Positions 18,715-26,522 are shown, counted from the stretch's first letter. The stretch is 64,000 nt of DNA from Flavobacteriales bacterium (GCA_019638085.1 JAHBUL010000005.1:159841-223840); one strand, 5' to 3'. The notes: generated by a model from the sequence alone, not told the origin. Numbers and translations are program-made.

Positions 18715-18786
18715 GTGGACGATGGACACTACCATGTGCCGCTTTATTTGAGTCCGTGGGACTATTTGACCTATCGGGGGAGTTGA
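18715..18786 (+). pseudogene. uraH 3'-end fragment
   Basis: Reads [20 protein letters not shown], then RGS and TGA: the last 23 codons of a 5-hydroxyisourate hydrolase, diverged from the intact uraH (several amino-acid changes). Same orientation as uraH. Together they bracket the RelE-type module. Confidence 0.85.
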
Positions 18787-18795
18787 GGCTGCGTA

Positions 18796-19218
18796 CTATT
18801 TCAAGCGTTCACTGAATTCCCTTGGAGTGATCACTTCGGTCGGACCTTGTTTTAGCATGACCAACAAGTCTTTATCTCCGGTTACGAGGAAATCTACTTT
18901 TCCTTTCTTGCAAAGTGCGAGCAAGAAGTCGTTCTTCGGGTCCCGACATATAGCGGGACATGGAGGTTGTATTTCAACGGCCAAGGCGGATGCCTCGATC
19001 ACGAAGAGCAACTCGCTCAGCACTGCGGACGTGAACTACTTGCGGAATTTCGGGTCCATTGCCGTCATTTCGAGTTCCTGGATCAACTGTTGAGAAACAA
19101 CCAATTGAACGTTGCCCTGAACAATGACATCGAACAGCGCACGCAATCGCTTTCCGATGAGGAAGCTGATGAAAACGTTGGTGTCAACGACGACCCGGAC
19201 CGGCTTGCGTTTCGCCAT
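18796..19218 (-). pseudogene. PIN-domain toxin with internal amber codon
   Basis: Starts MAKRKPVRVVVDTNVFISFL (19218), with an in-frame TAG at 19036-19038 after DPKFRK. It resumes FTSAVLSELLF and carries the second half of the PIN acidic site (CRDPKNDFLLAL, FLVTGDKDLLVM). The intact homologue at 21839-22267 has RKYFT at this point, so the stop replaces a tyrosine codon. VapC-like single-strand RNases of the COG1569 type; inactive here unless the stop is read through. Confidence 0.8.
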
Positions 19219-19435
19219 GGATCTTGGCACGTACCTTTTCGGTAGTGGTGCGGATGGTGCGCTCGTCGATCTTCGCTCCTTTCAACTTTTCCAAGACAGC
19301 ACCGAGCCTGACAGCCACGCCTCATCGTTCCAACTTGGCCGCCAGCTTGCGGCAGTCGTCCACCGAGAGCTGATCGACAAGATCAAGTAACTGATCTATC
19401 GTCAGGCTGACTTTTGCTGTGGTGTCGAATGACAT
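19184..19435 (-). pseudogene. Antitoxin of the decayed PIN module
   Basis: 84 codons including the stop, the same length as the intact homologue at 22233-22484. It reads MSFDTTAKVSLTIDQLLDLV ... LAAKLER, then TGA at 19322-19324 (codon 38), then GVAVRLGAVLEKLKG ... GRR. It overlaps the toxin start by 35 bp, exactly as in the intact pair. Confidence 0.75.
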
Positions 19436-19636
19436 GGTTGGTGTTGTATAGTTCAAAGGTAATGGATCCGGGTTCAAGCAGTCATGTGATCAGCCAAAGG
19501 TCAAATTCCGTTCTCCCATGAAGACCACTGCGGGCGAATGGCCTAGGGCTAACGGCAAACTCGTCAAGCAGCGTACGGTTAATGCTAATTTCAACCGCTA
19601 ACTCCGATCTTCACGCCCTATTCCATTTTCCAGCGT
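19436..19636. other. Non-coding stretch before the aldolase gene
   Basis: About 200 bp with no gene, repeat or clear promoter that I can support. Confidence 0.3.
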
Positions 19637-21067
19637 ATGAACACCAGCATCAAGGCCAAGGACAGGTCCCGCATCCTCGCCACCCTCGGCAAGGCCAACA
19701 AGGCGTTCCAGGCGATCTATCCCGGCGACCGGCCCGACCGCCAGCCCGTGCATACCGTGTATGGCGGCGCCGACCTCTTCACTGCGGAGACCGCGCAGAA
19801 GATGGCCAACGCCGCGCTGAAAACGTTGACGGAGAACGCCGCCGATTTCACCGAGTTCGCGCGTGCGCTGGAGCTGCCCGGTTTTGAAAAGCTGCCCAAG
19901 AAAGCAGCCGACATCGCCAAGCTGGTGAAGCGTTTCGACAAGCTCTCACCCGCCAAGCGCAAGGACGAAACGGGTTGGTTGGCCTATGCCACCTACAACA
20001 AGGTGATCCACAAGCTGCGCACCGAAGCGCTGGAGGATTTCCGCATCGATTTCGAGGATGGTTTCGGGAACCGCAGCTGGGAGGAGGAGGATGCCACCGC
20101 CGAAAAGGCCGCGCTGGAAGTGGCAAAGGGCATGAAGGCGAAGTCGCTGCCGCCCTTCATCGGCATCCGCATCAAGCCCTTCACCGAGGACCTGAAGGAA
20201 CGCGGCGCGCGCACGCTGGACATCTTCCTCACCACGCTCGCCAGCAAGACCAATGGCAAGCTGCCCGACAATTTCGTGGTGATGCTGCCCAAGGTTTCCA
20301 TCCCGGAGCAGGTCACCGCGCTGGTGCAGCTTTTCGAAGCGATCGAGGCCAGCACCAAGATCCCCAAGGGCGCGCTGAAAATGGAGATGATGGTGGAGAC
20401 CACGCAGTCCGTGATCGCCGCCGACGGCACCAATCCGCTGCGCAAATACGTGCTCGCCAGCAAGGGCCGCATGATCGCCACGGCCTTCGGCACATACGAC
20501 TACACGGCCGCCAACAACATCACCGCGAAGTACCAGGACATGGGCCACGCCGTCTGCGATTTCGCGCACATGATGATGAAGGTCGCGCTCGGCGCTACCG
20601 GCATCTGGCTCAGCGATGGCGCCACCAACGTGATGCCCATCGGCCCACATCGCGGCAAAAAGCTTACACCAAAGCAACGTGCTGAAAACAAGGCCGTGGT
20701 CCACCGCAACTGGAAGAAGGCGTACGACCACACGCGCCACTCGCTCTGGAAAGGCCTCTACCAAGGCTGGGACCTCAACCCCGCACAATTCCCCATGCGC
20801 TACGCCGCCGTCTACAGCTTCTTCCTGGAGAGCTACGACGATGCCGCCGCGCGCCTCAAGGCCTTCGTGGAACGCGCCGCCCGCGCCACGCTCACCAGCG
20901 ATGTCTTCGACGATGCCGCGACCGGCCAGGGCCTGCTCAACTATTTCTTGGGCGGCCTCAACTGCGGCGCCATCAGCGAGCAGGAGGCGCTGGCCACGGG
21001 GCTGTCGTTGGCTGAGATCCGGACGCGGTCTTTCTTGAAGATCTTGGAGGGGCGGAGGGGACGGTAA
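19637..21067 (+). CDS. HpcH/HpaI aldolase / citrate-lyase superfamily protein (DUF6986-like)
   Basis: 476 residues, no signal peptide. VHTVYGGADLF near the N-terminus, the acidic RIDFEDGFGNRS motif, KMEMMVETTQSV and the C-terminal YQGWDLNPAQFPMRYAAVY match a family I know as DUF6986, related to citrate lyase beta, malyl-CoA lyase and malate synthase. The superfamily uses an acidic metal site to make or break C-C bonds next to a carbonyl such as glyoxylate. It lacks typical malate synthase A or G features. Its place beside allantoicase suggests a role in handling ureidoglycolate or glyoxylate (inference; substrate unknown). Confidence 0.8.
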   Translation: MNTSIKAKDRSRILATLGKANKAFQAIYPGDRPDRQPVHTVYGGADLFTAETAQKMANAALKTLTENAADFTEFARALELPGFEKLPKKAADIAKLVKRFDKLSPAKRKDETGWLAYATYNKVIHKLRTEALEDFRIDFEDGFGNRSWEEEDATAEKAALEVAKGMKAKSLPPFIGIRIKPFTEDLKERGARTLDIFLTTLASKTNGKLPDNFVVMLPKVSIPEQVTALVQLFEAIEASTKIPKGALKMEMMVETTQSVIAADGTNPLRKYVLASKGRMIATAFGTYDYTAANNITAKYQDMGHAVCDFAHMMMKVALGATGIWLSDGATNVMPIGPHRGKKLTPKQRAENKAVVHRNWKKAYDHTRHSLWKGLYQGWDLNPAQFPMRYAAVYSFFLESYDDAAARLKAFVERAARATLTSDVFDDAATGQGLLNYFLGGLNCGAISEQEALATGLSLAEIRTRSFLKILEGRRGR

Positions 21068-21092
21068 GGTCGATGCATGCATCGTCCTTACC
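21063..21092. repeat. GATGCATGCATC palindrome, copy 2, beside the transposase
   Basis: A 30-bp palindrome with one T-T mismatch pair (GGTAAGG...CCTTACC outer arms, CGATGCATGCATCG core), between the aldolase stop and the start of the RAYT-like transposase at 21108. Confidence 0.8.
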
Positions 21093-21107
21093 CGACGTAG
21101 AGCACAC

Positions 21108-21760
21108 ATGTCCTCATCCTACGGCCACCGACGATCCATCCGCCTCCGCGGGTACGACTACACGCGAGTAGGGGCCTACTTTATCACGATACTTACACAT
21201 CAGCGAGAGCACACAGGCTGTGCAGCATCTCCGCAGGTCCTCAGGGCGAAGCGTACGTCTCGCTGACAGACATAGGCATGATCGCACAGCGTTGCTGGGA
21301 TGAAATACCAGCACACTTCCCGCATTTGGAGATCGACACGTTCCAGATCATGCCGGATCATCTGCACGGCATCATCATCATCGCATCGCCACCTCCACCT
21401 CCGGATCCTGATGAGGAGCGCCGCTACGGCACGCATCTGGATGGCCGACTGATGCCCACAGGTCGCGTCCCCGGCTCAGTTGGTGCCGTAGTCTCCTCCT
21501 ACAAGAGCGCAGTAACCCGCCTGGCCAACATCGCAGATGGTACCCCGGGCTCCAGTCGCTGGCACCGAGGCTACTACGAGGTCATCATCAGGCATCCCGC
21601 GCAGCACCACCGCATATCGGACTACATCGAACGCAACCCCGCTGAGTGGCTGCGCCAGCAGCGTGGTACGCGGTGTCCGCAGGGCGTCCGTGCGTCTTTG
21701 CACTTGTGCGCTTGCCTACTCAAAGCCGGCCTACAAAAACACAGCGAACCAACCTCCCCG
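21108..21760 (+). pseudogene. REP-associated (RAYT, IS200-like) transposase, frameshifted
   Basis: The N-terminal frame from the ATG at 21108 reads RRSIRLRGYDYTRVGAYFIT ... THQREHTGC, typical of RAYT proteins. The reading then shifts frame near 21215-21240 and continues GEAYVSLTDIGMIAQRCWDE, HFPHLEIDTFQIMPDHLHGI (HUH-type His-x-His), GSVGAVVSSYKSAVTR and YYEVIIRHPAQHHRISDYIE. The C-terminus reads on into a copied xdhB fragment. RAYTs mobilise short palindromic REP sequences, and a palindrome lies directly upstream. The frameshift suggests it is inactive. Confidence 0.8.
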
Positions 21761-21788
21761 TACAACCCCATCAACACCTTCTCCGGTG
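21755..21788. repeat. Copy of the xdhB 3' end
   Basis: 34 bp identical to 22607-22640, the region encoding the last residues of XdhB (PEKVLMGLYG on the minus strand). The two copies are in direct orientation 852 bp apart and bracket the intact PIN module. Confidence 0.85.
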
Positions 21789-21838
21789 GGAACGTCGCGT
21801 CAGCCTACAGCTGGAATTCAAGAATGTGCACGCAATCA

Positions 21839-22267
21839 TCACTTATTCAGGTATTCTTTACGGAAAGCCAAGGGTTTGATGATCGCGGCCTTGCCGTGCT
21901 TCTTCAAGATCAGTAGGTCCATGTCCCCAGTGATCAGAATGTCCGCCTTGCCGGTTTTTGCAAGCGCTAGCAAGTAGTCATCCTTTGAATCCCGGCATAT
22001 CGGAGGAAACGGAGGGTCTGCATCAACATGCTCGGAAAGCCCGATCAACCGTCGTTGCGCACGAGCAGCTTCTTCTTTGGTGAAATACTTCCGCATCCGC
22101 AGCCGGGCTGTCACGTGTTGGAATTCATCCAGCAGGGTATTCGATACAAGTACCGTGAATTTCTGCTTGTTGAAGAGGCCGCGCACAAAACCCGTATCCG
22201 CGCTGATGAGCTCACTCACGAGCACATTCACGTCAACGACGACCCGCGTGCGCTTTCTGGCGGGCAT
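21839..22267 (-). CDS. PIN-domain toxin (VapC-like, COG1569 type)
   Basis: 142 residues from MPARKRTRVVVDVNVLVSEL (22267); the frame opens at 22315. The PIN acidic residues are visible: D in VVVDVNV, E in LLDEFQHV, and D residues in CRDSKDDYLLAL and ILITGDMDLLIL. Such proteins are Mg-dependent ribonuclease toxins. The antitoxin lies upstream with a 35-bp overlap. The module sits directly after the xdhB stop (minus strand) and is bounded beyond the toxin by a copy of the xdhB 3' end. Confidence 0.85.
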   Translation of the reverse strand: MPARKRTRVVVDVNVLVSELISADTGFVRGLFNKQKFTVLVSNTLLDEFQHVTARLRMRKYFTKEEAARAQRRLIGLSEHVDADPPFPPICRDSKDDYLLALAKTGKADILITGDMDLLILKKHGKAAIIKPLAFRKEYLNK

Positions 22268-22484
22268 GGACCTGGGTTCGTTCTTCCTCCACGATCGCGG
22301 AAACCGCTTTTGCACTCAACTTCACCTTGCTGAAGATCGTGACCAAGTCGTCGATCGCTTCGTTGCGCTCTTTCTCCTGCATGCGCTGGGCCACCTTCAG
22401 TTTGTCAGCGGTGGAGAGTTGGTCAACGATCTCCAATACCTGGTCCAAGGTGAGCGATACTGATGGTTTGTTCGTGAACGACAT
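22233..22484 (-). CDS. Antitoxin of the intact PIN module
   Basis: 83 residues, MSFTNKPSVSLTLDQVLEIV ... ending HARQKAHAGRR. Helical and charged; no named family recognised. It overlaps the toxin gene and has a full-length but broken homologue at 19184-19435, which supports its identity as the partner. Confidence 0.75.
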   Translation of the reverse strand: MSFTNKPSVSLTLDQVLEIVDQLSTADKLKVAQRMQEKERNEAIDDLVTIFSKVKLSAKAVSAIVEEERTQVHARQKAHAGRR

Positions 22485-22514
22485 GGTTCTTCAAAGATAG
22501 GATGGAACGCTGAC

Positions 22515-22602
22515 GACGGGGATGGTTATGATCAGCGCGGATCTGAGTTTCGTTTGACGGCCTTTATCTGCGTCGATCCGCTCGATCTGCGTTATCAGCG
22601 TT
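22515..22602. repeat. GATCAGCG / CGCTGAT inverted repeat region
   Basis: Between the antitoxin and xdhB: GATCAGCGCGGATCTG and, further on, CGATCTGCGTTATCAGCG form loosely repeated, partly complementary units. It appears to be another short repeat family at the insertion junction. Confidence 0.4.
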
Positions 22603-24951
22603 CTATTCCCCGTACAACCCCATCAACACCTTCTCCGGTGTGAACGGCGCATCATACTTCGGCACGTACTTCGGGTTGAACGCCAGCACCGCGTTCTCGA
22701 TCGCGAAGTACACCCCGATGCCGTACATCAACGGTGGTTCGCCCGTGGCCTTGCCGCGACGGATCGCCATCGGGTGGCCGTCGGTCGGTAAAGACTCTAT
22801 GCGGAGCTCTTTGGGAACACTGTGGATGTCCGGGATCTTATAGGTGCTCAGCGCGTTGCTCAGCAAGCGGCCCTTGTCGTTATAGACGATCTCCTCCATC
22901 GTCATCCAGCCCAGGCCCTGCACCACGCCACCTTCGATCTGGCCGATGTCCACCGCGTCGTTGATGCGCTTGCCGAAGTCGTGGACGAGCTTCACCGCGT
23001 CCACCACGTAGGTGCCACGGATGCAGTCCACCGTGACCATCACGGCCGCTGTGCCATACACGTGGTACGAGAACGGATGACCCTTCTCTTTCGCCTTGTC
23101 GAAGTGGATCTCCGGCGTGGCGTAGTGACCGCTCTCGCTCAGGTTCACGCGGTCCCAGCGGCAGGCGAAGACCAGCTTGTCCCAGTCCAATTCGGTGGCT
23201 TGGCCGTTATTCAGCACAGCTTCATTCTCGATGGTGATCGCTTCCGGTGAGCACTTCAGCATGCGCGAAGCTTTCTCCTTGATGCGCTCCAAAATGGCGT
23301 TGCAGGCGATCTCCAGTGCCTTGCCGTTGAGGTCGGCCGTTGCGCTGGCCGCGCTGGGGCTGGTGTTCGCCACGCGCGTGGTGTTGGTGCTTTCGATCTT
23401 GATGCGCTCCACGCCGATCCCGAACGTGGCCGCGGCCACCTGCACCATTTTGGTGTTGAGGCCTTGGCCCATTTCCACGCCGCCGGTGCTCACGCCCACG
23501 CTGCCGTCCTGGTACACATGCACCAAGGCGCGCGCATTGTTCATCGGCGTGTTGGTGAAGGAGATCCCGAAGATGATCGGCATGATCGCCATGCCTTTTT
23601 TGTGCGTCGTGCTCTTTGCGTTGAACGCATCGATCTCCGCCTGCTGCTTATCGAAGTCGAAGGTCTTGTCGGCCAGCTCCCAGGTTTCATCCGCCAGCAC
23701 GCGGTCGGCGATCTGGCCGTAGGGGAACTCGCTTCCTTCCTTCAGCAGGTTGCGCTTTTGGATCTCCCGTGCGCTCACGCCGAGTTCCTGCGCGGCTTTC
23801 GCGATGGCGGCCTCGATCACGAACATGCCCTGTGGCCCGCCGAAACCGCGGAAGGCCGTGTTGGGCGGGAGGTGCGTGCGGCAGCAATAGGCCGTCACGT
23901 CCACGTTCGGGATGAAGTAGCTATTGGTGGCGTGGAAGAGCGTGCGCTCCATCACTGCGGGGGAGAGGTCCGCGGAGGCGCCGGCGTTCTGGTGGAAAGT
24001 GGCTTCGTAGGCCACGATCTTCAGGTCCTTGTCGAAACCGATCTTGAAGTCGCTGCTGTACGGATGCCGCTTGCCGGTCATGCGCATGTCGTCCATGCGA
24101 TGCATGCTGAATTTCACGGGCCTCTTCAACACGAACGCGGCCAAGCCCACCAAGGCCGCCCATGCGGAAGCCTGGTCCTCCTTTCCGCCAAAGCCGCCGC
24201 CCAAGCGCGTGACGTCCACTTCCACCTTGTGCATCGGAATGCCCAGCACGCGCGCCACTGCAATTTGCACAGCATTGGGTCCTTGCGTGCTGCTGCTTAC
24301 GCGAAGGCTGCCGTGCTCGGTGAGGCGGGCATACGCGCCCTGTGTTTCGATGTAAAGATGTTCCTGCCCGTTGGTGTCGGCGCGACCTTCGAAGACGTGT
24401 GCACATGCATCCCAAGCCTTGCTGGTGTCGCCCATTCGGAAGCGGCGCGGCGGGATGATGAGTTCGCCTTTCTCGCGTGCTTCGCGGGGATCGGTGATCA
24501 CGGGAAGCTCTTCCAACTCCACGCTGATGAGCTTCCGTGCCTGACGTGCCACATCCTCCGAGGTCGCGACGATCAACGCCATCGGCATGCCCAAGAAGTG
24601 GATCTCGTTCTCCACCAAGAGCGGTTCATCCGCAATGACACTGCCGATCTGGTTCTCGCCGGGAATGTCCTTGTACGTGAGGATCCGCACCACGCCTGGA
24701 ACTGCCGACGCCTTTGAAATATCGAGCTTTTTGACGTGCGCGTGGGCCGAGGGCGCATCATACGGAAGCGCGTACAGCGTGCCTTGTTCCACGGCAATAT
24801 CATCCAAATAGATCGATCGCCCGGTGACGTGGAACGCGCTGTCCACGTTCTTCATGCCGGCCGTGGAACTGCCATCGGCACTGGGTTTCACCGGTGCGGA
24901 CTCCATGTTGGGGATCGCGCTGGACGTACCTTTTCTGTTGCTCGCTTTCAT
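22603..24951 (-). CDS. xdhB: Xanthine dehydrogenase, molybdopterin-binding subunit
   Basis: Oxidises hypoxanthine and xanthine to urate at the molybdenum centre. 782 residues. Motifs: GGGFGGKEDQ (pterin binding), AFRGFGGPQGMFVIE (substrate arginine region), GGVEMGQGLNTKM, and GEPPLMYG with the catalytic glutamate near the C-terminus. The start overlaps the xdhA stop by 4 bp (ATGA), so the subunits are coupled. The 3' end is duplicated at 21755-21788. XdhC upstream is its cofactor chaperone. The first 30 residues are a poorly conserved Ser/Ala-rich extension, and a later start is possible. Confidence 0.96.
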   Translation of the reverse strand: MKASNRKGTSSAIPNMESAPVKPSADGSSTAGMKNVDSAFHVTGRSIYLDDIAVEQGTLYALPYDAPSAHAHVKKLDISKASAVPGVVRILTYKDIPGENQIGSVIADEPLLVENEIHFLGMPMALIVATSEDVARQARKLISVELEELPVITDPREAREKGELIIPPRRFRMGDTSKAWDACAHVFEGRADTNGQEHLYIETQGAYARLTEHGSLRVSSSTQGPNAVQIAVARVLGIPMHKVEVDVTRLGGGFGGKEDQASAWAALVGLAAFVLKRPVKFSMHRMDDMRMTGKRHPYSSDFKIGFDKDLKIVAYEATFHQNAGASADLSPAVMERTLFHATNSYFIPNVDVTAYCCRTHLPPNTAFRGFGGPQGMFVIEAAIAKAAQELGVSAREIQKRNLLKEGSEFPYGQIADRVLADETWELADKTFDFDKQQAEIDAFNAKSTTHKKGMAIMPIIFGISFTNTPMNNARALVHVYQDGSVGVSTGGVEMGQGLNTKMVQVAAATFGIGVERIKIESTNTTRVANTSPSAASATADLNGKALEIACNAILERIKEKASRMLKCSPEAITIENEAVLNNGQATELDWDKLVFACRWDRVNLSESGHYATPEIHFDKAKEKGHPFSYHVYGTAAVMVTVDCIRGTYVVDAVKLVHDFGKRINDAVDIGQIEGGVVQGLGWMTMEEIVYNDKGRLLSNALSTYKIPDIHSVPKELRIESLPTDGHPMAIRRGKATGEPPLMYGIGVYFAIENAVLAFNPKYVPKYDAPFTPEKVLMGLYGE

Positions 24952-26408
24952 ACCAGTTCCTTCAATTTGAAACGCTCCGGGAACAGCTCCATGAAATGGG
25001 CGAAGAGCAGTTGCCGCAGCAGCAAGCGCTTATAATCTGCCGAGCCGCGCGCATCGCTGATCGGCGCGATCTCGTCGTTCATCACGGCCACGGCGTTCCG
25101 TACGGTTTCCGGTGTGGCTTCTTTTCCCACGAGGAAGACCGCGGTGTTCGCGAGGAACTTCGGCACGGGCGCCACGCCACCAGCGCTTATGAACGCTTCG
25201 CGAATGGTGCTGCCTCCCGCAGAATTGCGGGACATCTCCAAACGGATCGCAGTGTTCACGCTGGCGATGTCCAGATAGGTGCGCTTGCTCACTTTCTCGA
25301 AGTTGAAGCGCGTGTTCTTCGTCGGTAGTTTGAAGCGCACTTTGGTGAGTATCTCCTCCGGCGATCTATCGAGATCCTTGTAGCCTTTGTAGAGGTCCTT
25401 CAACTTCATCTGGCGCTCTTCGCCGGATGATGCACGCAGCGTGATCGTACTGTCCAGCGCGATGAAGAACGCTGTGAGGTCGCCGATGGGGGAGGCGTTC
25501 ACGAAGTTGCCGGCCAGCGTGCCCATGTTGCGGATCGGCGTGGAGCTCACGAGCAGCAGGTGCTTTTCCAGGTTCGGGAAATGCGAATGCAATTCCTTTG
25601 ATACCAGCAGGTCGTTCGCAACGGTGGCCCCACCGATGGTGCATTCATCACCCTCGATGCGGATACCCTTCAAGCTTTCGTCGTTGAACACCGTGCGGAT
25701 CGGTGCTTGGTGCATGGTGTCGTGTTTCTGCACGTAGAGGTCGGTGCCGCCGGCCAACGGCGGCATGGGCGATGCATGCATCGCCCCGCTGGCGACTACC
25801 GCACCCAGGGGCTGGATGCTCCGTATCCGTTCTTCAATATCCGAGAAGTACTCCGGCACAAAGCCGTTCTTCACGCTCCACGCCACAGGATCTTTCAGAT
25901 CTTTTTTTGCGAGTCCCCGCGCAACATCGGCAGCAGCGCGCTCGATGCTTTTGTAGCCCGTACACCGGCAGATGTTCCCGTCGATGGAGCGCACGGCAAG
26001 CTCGGTTGTAACATCTTCCCGCGAAAGGCAACAAGCGCTCAACGACACCACGAAGCCCGGCGTACAGATGCCGCATTGCGTGGCGCCTTGGTTCACCAGG
26101 GCTTGTTGCACCATGCTGAGATCCTCTACGCCAGCGCCATGTTCCAAGGGATCGGTGAGACCCTCAACTGTTACGATGTGCTTTCCATGGATGTTTGCCA
26201 AGGCCAACAGGCACGAGGTCATGGAGCGGTAGTCCATGCGGTCGTTCTTCAGCTCGCCGACAAGCACGGTGCAAGCTCCGCAATCGCCTTCGCGACAGCC
26301 GATCTTGGTGCCGGGTAAATGTTCGTGGTATCGGATCACGTCCAACAACGTGGTGCCGGGTTCGGCGTTGCTGCGGATCGTGCGGTCGTTCAATATGAAC
26401 TCGGTCAT
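24948..26408 (-). CDS. xdhA: Xanthine dehydrogenase, [2Fe-2S]/FAD subunit
   Basis: Electron-transfer subunit. The N-terminal plant-type ferredoxin cluster is CREGDCGAC; the second [2Fe-2S] domain has CGICTPGF and CRCTGY. The FAD-binding half has PPLAGGTDL and STPIRNMGTLAGNFVNASP. 486 residues, the usual length for a fused FeS/FAD subunit. Two palindromes lie in frame: 25767-25786 (SGAMHASPM, in the linker between the FeS and FAD domains) and 25215-25232 (SRNSAGG, in the C-terminal FAD domain). Confidence 0.96.
   Translation of the reverse strand: MTEFILNDRTIRSNAEPGTTLLDVIRYHEHLPGTKIGCREGDCGACTVLVGELKNDRMDYRSMTSCLLALANIHGKHIVTVEGLTDPLEHGAGVEDLSMVQQALVNQGATQCGICTPGFVVSLSACCLSREDVTTELAVRSIDGNICRCTGYKSIERAAADVARGLAKKDLKDPVAWSVKNGFVPEYFSDIEERIRSIQPLGAVVASGAMHASPMPPLAGGTDLYVQKHDTMHQAPIRTVFNDESLKGIRIEGDECTIGGATVANDLLVSKELHSHFPNLEKHLLLVSSTPIRNMGTLAGNFVNASPIGDLTAFFIALDSTITLRASSGEERQMKLKDLYKGYKDLDRSPEEILTKVRFKLPTKNTRFNFEKVSKRTYLDIASVNTAIRLEMSRNSAGGSTIREAFISAGGVAPVPKFLANTAVFLVGKEATPETVRNAVAVMNDEIAPISDARGSADYKRLLLRQLLFAHFMELFPERFKLKELV
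25215..25232. repeat. In-frame palindrome in xdhA (encodes SRNSAGG)
   Basis: TCCCGCA / TGCGGGA arms around GAAT. Related to the palindrome at 13253-13274 in allB: the arms differ but remain complementary, and the encoded peptide is nearly the same. Confidence 0.65.
25767..25786. repeat. GATGCATGCATC palindrome, copy 3, inside xdhA
   Basis: Perfect 20-bp palindrome with outer arms GGGC / GCCC around the same GATGCATGCATC core as copies 1 and 2. In frame; encodes GAMHASP before the FAD domain. Confidence 0.8.
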
Positions 26409-26522
26409 CGGTGGATCAGGTCGTGTATTGAACCCGCAAGTTACTGCGTACGTGCAGGGAGTTCAGGGGAAGTCGATGCAAGCAAATGAAGAGCATCCGG
26501 ATAGCCGGTTGTACTTGGCCAC

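Noticed and set aside
18085..19038. Possible recoding of TAG as an amino acid, given two toxin genes with internal TAG
   Set aside because: An intact RF1 gene with PxT and GGQ motifs is present, and ordinary genes (puuD, the TatA-like gene, the response regulator) end in TAG.
19637..21067. Malate synthase A or G
   Set aside because: The length, the VHTVYGGADLF N-terminus and the DFEDGFG and MVETTQS blocks fit the HpcH/HpaI-like DUF6986 family better. The malate synthase name would overstate what the sequence shows.
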